10,679 nt of DNA from Parcubacteria group bacterium (lineage in GTDB: Bacteria > Patescibacteriota > Minisyncoccia > UBA6257). Positions within the stretch are counted from its first letter, which is position 1. Every line of letters starts with the position of its first letter. This document shows, one piece after another, positions 6,791 to 10,679 of the stretch. The stretch lies in NCBI GenBank assembly GCA_012798235.1, contig JAAZNP010000060.1, forward strand, positions 1 to 10,679, in the 5' to 3' direction. The notes under the pieces are model-generated. The model did no database searches, had not been told where the DNA came from, and saw only the letters and a program-made list of their open reading frames with translations. Both the position numbers and the translations under genes were made by a program.

Positions 6791-7734
6791 TTTCTAGTCA
6801 AATCCTTAAATATTTGAATGTAGCCATTTAATGCTCCTTTAATAGGCTCAAAAGATCCTTTTTTTAGAGAAAGCAATATTATACCTATCACAGAACCTAT
6901 ATCGGACCAAATAAAACAAAGGATATTAAACATTGAATGTTTCATATTTTTTTTAAATAAATAATAGTGATTAAACGTATATTTTTGATAATACAATTTT
7001 TCTTTTTCTCTCCCTGCTGGACTGGATTTATGATATAGCTTAGCAAAAGGAGTATAAATTAATTTATATTTTCTAGAAACTCTGTAAGAAATATCTAAAT
7101 CCTCTCTTATCGCTGCACCTGTTAAATTTTCATCAAATTTATATTCATTTAAAACTTCTTTTCTATAAGAACAACACCCCTGAAGAATTTCTGTCTCCGC
7201 AATATTAGTTGTATTACTTCGATATTGAACAGTTCCCCATCCAGATGGAAGCATTTTGCCTAAACCATTATCATTAGTTAAAAGAAAAATTCTTTTAAAT
7301 AAATCTGCAACAAAATTTTTTCCAGAGATTCTGTTGGCTTGAATAATTAATCCACCCACTCCTCCTATTTCACAATTCCTATCTTTTTTATAAATATCGT
7401 TTATTTTTTCAAAATAATCTGGTTCCAATATTACATCATCATCCAAAAAATGAATTATTGTACCTGTCGCTAAATCTACCCCTAAATTACGTTGATGTGT
7501 AGAACTTTGAATATTACTATATTTACATATAATTTTTATATTTTTCAGATTCGAGATTTTGTGTTTTTGAACTATTTGAAAAGCAGCATCGTTATTACTA
7601 CTATCTACAATAATTACCTCATCTGGTAGTTCAGTTTGAAGTAAAACAGAATCTAAACATTCTGATAAATCATTTGGTCTATCCTTTGTGCAAATAACTA
7701 AGCTTACTTTAAACTTGTTGTTATTTATTTTCAT
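6787..7734 (-). CDS. Family 2 glycosyltransferase (GT-A fold)
   Basis: A 315-residue enzyme. The GT-A core opens with SLVICTKDRPNDLSECLDSV (11-30), the nucleotide-binding start, then DEVIIVDSSNND (38-49). HFLDDDVILEPDYF (95-108) holds the metal-binding DxD triad (Asp98-Asp100). IREDLDISYRV (209-219) carries the catalytic-base region, and AKLYHKSSP (231-239) the conserved His235 that in relatives helps bind the metal. The last ~60 residues include a hydrophobic segment, CFIWSDIGSVIGIILLSLKKG (273-293), which could tether the enzyme to the membrane. It adds a sugar from a nucleotide donor to a growing glycan; donor and linkage are not predictable. The start lies inside the end of the GT4 gene (14-base overlap) and its stop overlaps the deacetylase start. 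About 2 of 12 Arg codons are CGN. Complete by length and motifs. Confidence 0.9.
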   Translation of the reverse strand: MKINNNKFKVSLVICTKDRPNDLSECLDSVLLQTELPDEVIIVDSSNNDAAFQIVQKHKISNLKNIKIICKYSNIQSSTHQRNLGVDLATGTIIHFLDDDVILEPDYFEKINDIYKKDRNCEIGGVGGLIIQANRISGKNFVADLFKRIFLLTNDNGLGKMLPSGWGTVQYRSNTTNIAETEILQGCCSYRKEVLNEYKFDENLTGAAIREDLDISYRVSRKYKLIYTPFAKLYHKSSPAGREKEKLYYQKYTFNHYYLFKKNMKHSMFNILCFIWSDIGSVIGIILLSLKKGSFEPIKGALNGYIQIFKDLTRK

Positions 7735-8908
7735 ATTCTTTTATAAATTCTTTAGCAATATTAGACCAATTATATCTCTTTTGAACTATTTCCAGAGCAT
7801 TATTTCCTAATTCTTTTCTTAAGTCTTCATTTAAATATAATTGTTCCATTTTTTCTTTTAAATCTTTTACGTCTAAATCACGATATATCAAGCCATTATT
7901 ATATTTTACCTCTTCACAGGAACGAGATTCGTCACAAACTATTACAGGCAATCCGCAAGCCATTGCCTCAAGAATACTATTCGTATGCAAATGAGGCCAG
8001 ACAGCAACATCGGCAGCGGAAAAATATTTATATAACTCTTTATTGGGAACTGCTTTTTGCCAAATAAAACATTCTTCTAGATTTTTTAATTTTATTATAC
8101 TTCTTAATTGATTTTCATATTGCTGATCACTATACCCTACAAAAAGCACTTTTATATTCTTATATTTTTTCATTAATTCAAAAGCTGATTCTATTAAAAT
8201 CTCTAAATATTTAAAAGGAATAATCTTGCCTGTATAAATATATACTACATCATTTTTAGTAATTTTTAATTTGTTTCTTATTTCTTGCCTAGCTAAAGAA
8301 TCATATTTAAATAACGAAGTATCAGCTCCTAATGGTATTATTTTAATTCTATCAAATGAGATACCATAATTCTGAAACATAAACTCTCTAGTTGTTTCCG
8401 ATACAGCTATAAAAGAATCAACTGCCTGATTAACTAATTTCAACGTAGTGTGTTTTAGTAAGGGATACATAAATTTTAATTTACTCATACTTCCTTCTGG
8501 ATTTAAATGATCATCAATTATCAATCTAATATTTCTAAATTTTTTATTATGTAATTTTAACCATGATATCCTTAATGCAGATATTGTATTTACGCCATCA
8601 ATATTAATTACATCTGGTTTTAATTCTAGAATTTTCTTTGCTAGTCCTATCATCCATACTCTACTACTAAATTCAAATAAAGTTTTTAAACGCCAAACTT
8701 TTATGTCCTCCTCAATGAAAAAACCTGACCTTCTAATTCTGCTACCGAGGATCGATTCAGCTGCTTTATTAACATAAAGAACTGGGGCATATCTATTAGA
8801 TGTTACCACTATAACTTCATGTCCAAGTTTAGCTTGTTCTTTAGCTAAAAATACTTCTTGATAACCCAAAGTAGGCTGAAAATAATCTACTACATGAACA
8901 ATTTTCAT
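7721..8908 (-). CDS. Family 4 glycosyltransferase (GT-B fold)
   Basis: A 395-residue protein starting with the typical N-terminal Rossmann pattern MKIVHVVDYFQPTLGYQEVFL (1-21) and a second half with the donor-binding signature. Key elements are FIAVSETTREFM (166-177), IIPLGADTSLF (190-200), TGKIIPFKYLEILIESA (226-242) with the Lys residues that bind donor phosphate, and NSILEAMACGLPVIVCDES (310-328) with catalytic Glu314. In the EX7E motif the first glutamate position is His306 (WPHLHTNSILEA), a common variation. It transfers a sugar from a nucleotide donor with retention, probably in glycan assembly at the inner membrane face. It starts 18 bases after the truncated methyltransferase and overlaps the next GT2 gene by 14 bases, so it is part of a coupled run with that gene and the deacetylase. 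About 3 of 18 Arg codons are CGN. Intact. Confidence 0.92.
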   Translation of the reverse strand: MKIVHVVDYFQPTLGYQEVFLAKEQAKLGHEVIVVTSNRYAPVLYVNKAAESILGSRIRRSGFFIEEDIKVWRLKTLFEFSSRVWMIGLAKKILELKPDVINIDGVNTISALRISWLKLHNKKFRNIRLIIDDHLNPEGSMSKLKFMYPLLKHTTLKLVNQAVDSFIAVSETTREFMFQNYGISFDRIKIIPLGADTSLFKYDSLARQEIRNKLKITKNDVVYIYTGKIIPFKYLEILIESAFELMKKYKNIKVLFVGYSDQQYENQLRSIIKLKNLEECFIWQKAVPNKELYKYFSAADVAVWPHLHTNSILEAMACGLPVIVCDESRSCEEVKYNNGLIYRDLDVKDLKEKMEQLYLNEDLRKELGNNALEIVQKRYNWSNIAKEFIKEYENK

Positions 8909-8926
8909 ATTATAAATCTATAGTTA

Positions 8927-9301
8927 TTATAATATTTCTATTATAGTTACGGCATCAAAAAAATTATCTTCAAAATCCAACCCTCCATTGATATCACTAA
9001 TCTTTAAAATAACTCTAGTTTCTATTCTTTCTTTTGTAGCATTATCTCTGGCAACCTCTATCCTAGAAGGAACGATATCTATTCCATATAAATTTGTATA
9101 TTTATTCCTTGCTTTTAACAAAAGTAACCCTTCTCCGCAGCCAATATCAAGTAAATTATTTCCTTTTTCTAATAAGGAAATAGCTACATCTTCTCTATGA
9201 ATATCATATTTTTTAAACTTACTCCTTAAAAAAGAATGAGTAGAAATATTTATTAACTTCTTTTGACTGTATTGTTTTTCAAAAATTTCTTGCAAGCCCA
9301 T
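8927..9301 (-). pseudogene. SAM methyltransferase, C-terminally truncated
   Basis: I place the start at the ATG at 9301, seven bases after the stop of the upstream GT2 gene, giving 124 residues; a longer frame (to 9406) would overlap that gene by about 98 bases and adds no family-like sequence. The frame contains LLDIGCGEGLLLL (50-62) as motif I, LYGIDIVPSRIEVA (71-84) with Asp75 and DFEDNFFDAVTIIEIL (109-124). Relatives continue after the last segment with EH and a motif III such as RVLKPGG, for another 60 to 100 residues. Here GAA ATA TTA is followed at once by TAA TAA, and the GT4 start comes 18 bases later. The SAM-binding part is present but the structural C-terminal half is missing, so it is probably inactive. 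A short natural protein is the less likely alternative. All six Arg codons are AGA or AGG. Confidence 0.78.
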
Positions 9302-9308
9302 AATTTTA

Positions 9309-10244
9309 TTAAGAAAAGTAATTATATTCTTCAAAATACCTTTTGTAGGCAAAAAATAAAGAGATAAATACATTTGGGACTTTTTTAATCTGCCCCTTAA
9401 TAACATTTATACTAATAAATTTTAGAACAGTAAATAAGGGCCTTAATATTTTTACAAATATTGATCCATATTTCAAATTTAAATAAATTGCATTCCGGTA
9501 TAAAATTATTAACTGTTCTTTTGTCAAAATATTAACATTGCTTGGTATTCTTAATCTTATAAGTTTTGCTTTAGGAATATAAAAAATGATACCACCAGCT
9601 TTCCTTATTCTCAAACAATAATCTGTATCATCACCCCAAATAAAAAATCTTTTATCTGGATATCCTATTCGAGCAATACATTCTTTATTTATAAGTGGAC
9701 CCTCGAATGCAAACCCTTCAATTTGGAAATACTCTTCGTTGATATGATTTTCAGAAATTGTATTCTGAACAAGAGAATGAAAAGGATTATTTAAATTATA
9801 TTTTTCTACAACCGGTTCACTTAATTTATTTTGATCTAAATAACTTCTTGTAGGAACAACTACCCATGGTTTCATTTTTTTTATTTTATAAATAGTATCA
9901 ATATTTGATAATAATACTTCTAAACAATTATTCTCAGGCATAACATCATCGTCCATTAACCATAACCAATCATATCCTTTGCTGTATCCTCGTTTTACTC
10001 CTTCATGAAAACCGCCTGAACCACCTGTGTTAGTTAACATTTTGACATAATCAATTATCGGATTAGTTAAATAACCTTTATCTTCCAGTAATTCTTCGGT
10101 GCCATCTGTAGAAGCGTTATCTATAATAATGATAGAATCTAATGGTCTTGTTTGGCTTAATAAACCATCTAAGCATTTTTGTAATAATTCTTTCCTATTA
10201 TAGGTAACAACTATCGCGGCTATTTTGTCTTTTAGAGAATGCAT
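9309..10244 (-). CDS. Family 2 glycosyltransferase, galactofuranosyl/rhamnosyltransferase type
   Basis: A 311-residue GT-A enzyme. AAIVVTYNRKELLQKCLDGL (9-28) and DSIIIIDNASTDGTEELLED (36-55) form the nucleotide-binding start. NTGGSGGFHEGVKRGYSKGY (72-91) and WLWLMDDDVMPENN (93-106, Asp98-Asp100) are the pattern of the GlfT/rhamnosyltransferase-like branch. FFIWGDDTDYCLRIRKAG (200-217) holds the catalytic acidic pair. Immediately after, where this enzyme class usually has a histidine (as the other GT2 here, AKLYH), it reads AKLIRLRIP with Arg230, which might alter metal use. The C-terminal ~60 residues contain hydrophobic stretches such as ILRPLFTVLKFISINVI, suggesting membrane attachment. 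The donor may be UDP-Galf or dTDP-rhamnose, by family only. The gene follows the SPASM gene after a 15-base gap and precedes the truncated methyltransferase by seven bases. Confidence 0.87.
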   Translation of the reverse strand: MHSLKDKIAAIVVTYNRKELLQKCLDGLLSQTRPLDSIIIIDNASTDGTEELLEDKGYLTNPIIDYVKMLTNTGGSGGFHEGVKRGYSKGYDWLWLMDDDVMPENNCLEVLLSNIDTIYKIKKMKPWVVVPTRSYLDQNKLSEPVVEKYNLNNPFHSLVQNTISENHINEEYFQIEGFAFEGPLINKECIARIGYPDKRFFIWGDDTDYCLRIRKAGGIIFYIPKAKLIRLRIPSNVNILTKEQLIILYRNAIYLNLKYGSIFVKILRPLFTVLKFISINVIKGQIKKVPNVFISLFFAYKRYFEEYNYFS

Positions 10245-10259
10245 AAAATAGTATTTATA

Positions 10260-10679
10260 TTAATTAGGACAATTATCGCATATATTGTTTGGTAAATTAC
10301 GAATCATTGATTTTCTGAATTTTTTATATTTTTCTCCGTTCCATATTGTATTAAAATCATCTTGATAAATATTGCCGAAATTAAATACTTCTGGATTCAT
10401 TCTAATACAACAAGGGGTAATAAAACCATCGACTGTAATAAAAATACCAAAGAATGGCCACCCACAAAAAGTTTTACGTTTCTTAATAGAAGGAGCCCCA
10501 ATATTTAAATGAGGATATTTTTTCTTCTCTATCTCAACTAATCTTGCTATTTCATACTTTCTTCTTATTCTCTGGCTTATAGCCTCGAAGGGAAGATATT
10601 TTTTAGTTTTCCTATCGAATCCTACAACCTCTGAGTCTAAAACAAAGCTTTTACCAGATATATTCTTTTTAATTAGTTC
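10260..10679 (-). CDS. Chimeric frame: DNA ligase-like segment joined to a radical SAM/SPASM tail (partial)
   Basis: An open frame enters at 10679 and ends TAA at 10260-10262, 139 residues visible, the start lying outside. Residues from about 55 to the end are a SPASM iron-sulfur tail: FCGWPFFGIF (71-80, Cys72), ITVDGFITPCCIRM (81-94, Cys90, Cys91), FGNIYQDDFNTIWNGEKYKK (101-120) and NNICDNCPN (131-139, Cys134, Cys137). These bind an auxiliary Fe-S cluster in radical SAM proteins, which often sit in glycan loci. Residues 1 to about 48 do not look like a radical SAM barrel but like the adenylation domain of an ATP-dependent DNA ligase (SFVLDSEVV, YLPFEAISQRIRRKYEI). The codons run through without a break. 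A real fusion, a pseudogene or an assembly misjoin are all possible. The N-terminal radical SAM CxxxCxxC would be expected upstream if it were an ordinary enzyme. SPASM identity is good; the ligase part moderate. Confidence 0.72.
   Translation of the reverse strand, partial: ELIKKNISGKSFVLDSEVVGFDRKTKKYLPFEAISQRIRRKYEIARLVEIEKKKYPHLNIGAPSIKKRKTFCGWPFFGIFITVDGFITPCCIRMNPEVFNFGNIYQDDFNTIWNGEKYKKFRKSMIRNLPNNICDNCPN
10533..10679 (-). pseudogene. Fragment resembling ATP-dependent DNA ligase adenylation domain
   Basis: The first ~49 codons visible at the window edge contain the ligase motif III region: GKSFVLDSEVVGFDRKT (9-25), where family members read f.ivDGE.va.d..T, with Glu17 as the conserved acidic residue, then KKYLPFEAISQRIRRKYEI (26-44), matching the LPFQ..q.R.rRKy signature of bacterial and archaeal ATP-dependent ligases. 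In an intact enzyme about 30 to 40 residues later comes the vFD motif and then motifs IV and V; here the next motifs are missing and the SPASM sequence follows. The lysine of motif I (KxDG) would be outside the window. Recognised from motifs by eye, so family certainty is moderate. Confidence 0.6.

Noticed and set aside
8988..9200. Plus-strand open frame of 70 codons
   Set aside because: It lies wholly opposite the methyltransferase fragment, whose SAM motifs are clear, and its product has no recognisable family.
9302..9406. Longer start for the truncated methyltransferase (ATG at 9406)
   Set aside because: It would overlap the end of the GT2 gene by about 98 bases and adds no family-like sequence; the ATG at 9301 fits the gene spacing.
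1..10679. tRNA or rRNA genes, CRISPR arrays, insertion sequences, transposase or integrase genes, riboswitches
   Set aside because: No such gene or structure could be seen on reading; the window is nearly all coding on one strand, with gaps below about 130 bases.

Overview
This window is a surface-polysaccharide (glycan) biosynthesis locus with every gene on the minus strand, so it is read from 10679 down to 1. The DNA is strongly AT-rich, genes are tightly packed, and several share 4-base ATGA start/stop overlaps or longer overlaps. TGA is used as a normal stop, so the genetic code is standard. None of the starts I inspected has a clear Shine-Dalgarno motif. The gene content, together with a fragment that reads as ATP-dependent DNA ligase, fits an uncultivated bacterium, possibly of the Patescibacteria/CPR kind. 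That placement is inference: no marker gene is present.

Layout in reading order. (1) 10679-10260: the 3' part of an open reading frame whose first ~48 visible residues look like an ATP-dependent DNA ligase and whose remainder is a radical-SAM/SPASM iron-sulfur tail. (2) 10244-9309: a GT2 glycosyltransferase of the galactofuranosyl/rhamnosyl type. (3) 9301-8927: a methyltransferase cut off after its core motifs. (4) 8908-6008: a coupled run of GT4 glycosyltransferase, GT2 glycosyltransferase and NodB-type polysaccharide deacetylase. (5) 5935-5231: a short nucleotide-sugar dehydrogenase-like protein. (6) 5206-4830: debris, namely a 31-codon scrap and the first ~90 residues of an NAD-dependent sugar epimerase. 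(7) 4839-4072: an intact SAM methyltransferase. (8) 4056-1944: a coupled trio of a small four-helix EamA/ArnE-like transporter, a PgpA-like lipid phosphatase and a GT87-like polytopic glycosyltransferase. (9) 1918-5: a heparinase II/III-family protein.

Together the genes could activate and modify sugars (dehydrogenase-like protein, deacetylase, methyltransferases), assemble a glycan on a lipid carrier at the inner membrane face (GT2/GT4), move and transfer lipid-linked sugars (small transporter plus GT87) and process a uronic-acid-containing polymer (heparinase-like protein). This pathway is inferred from families only.

The most unusual feature is the density of broken genes. A ligase/SPASM junction, a truncated methyltransferase and a truncated epimerase each end at or close to an intact downstream neighbour, and arginine codon use differs between the two ends of the window. 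This looks like a locus repeatedly rearranged by recombination, although an assembly artefact must be excluded, above all for the ligase/SPASM junction. The heparinase gene also carries a perfect 15-bp-arm inverted repeat and a short heptanucleotide repeat inside its coding sequence.
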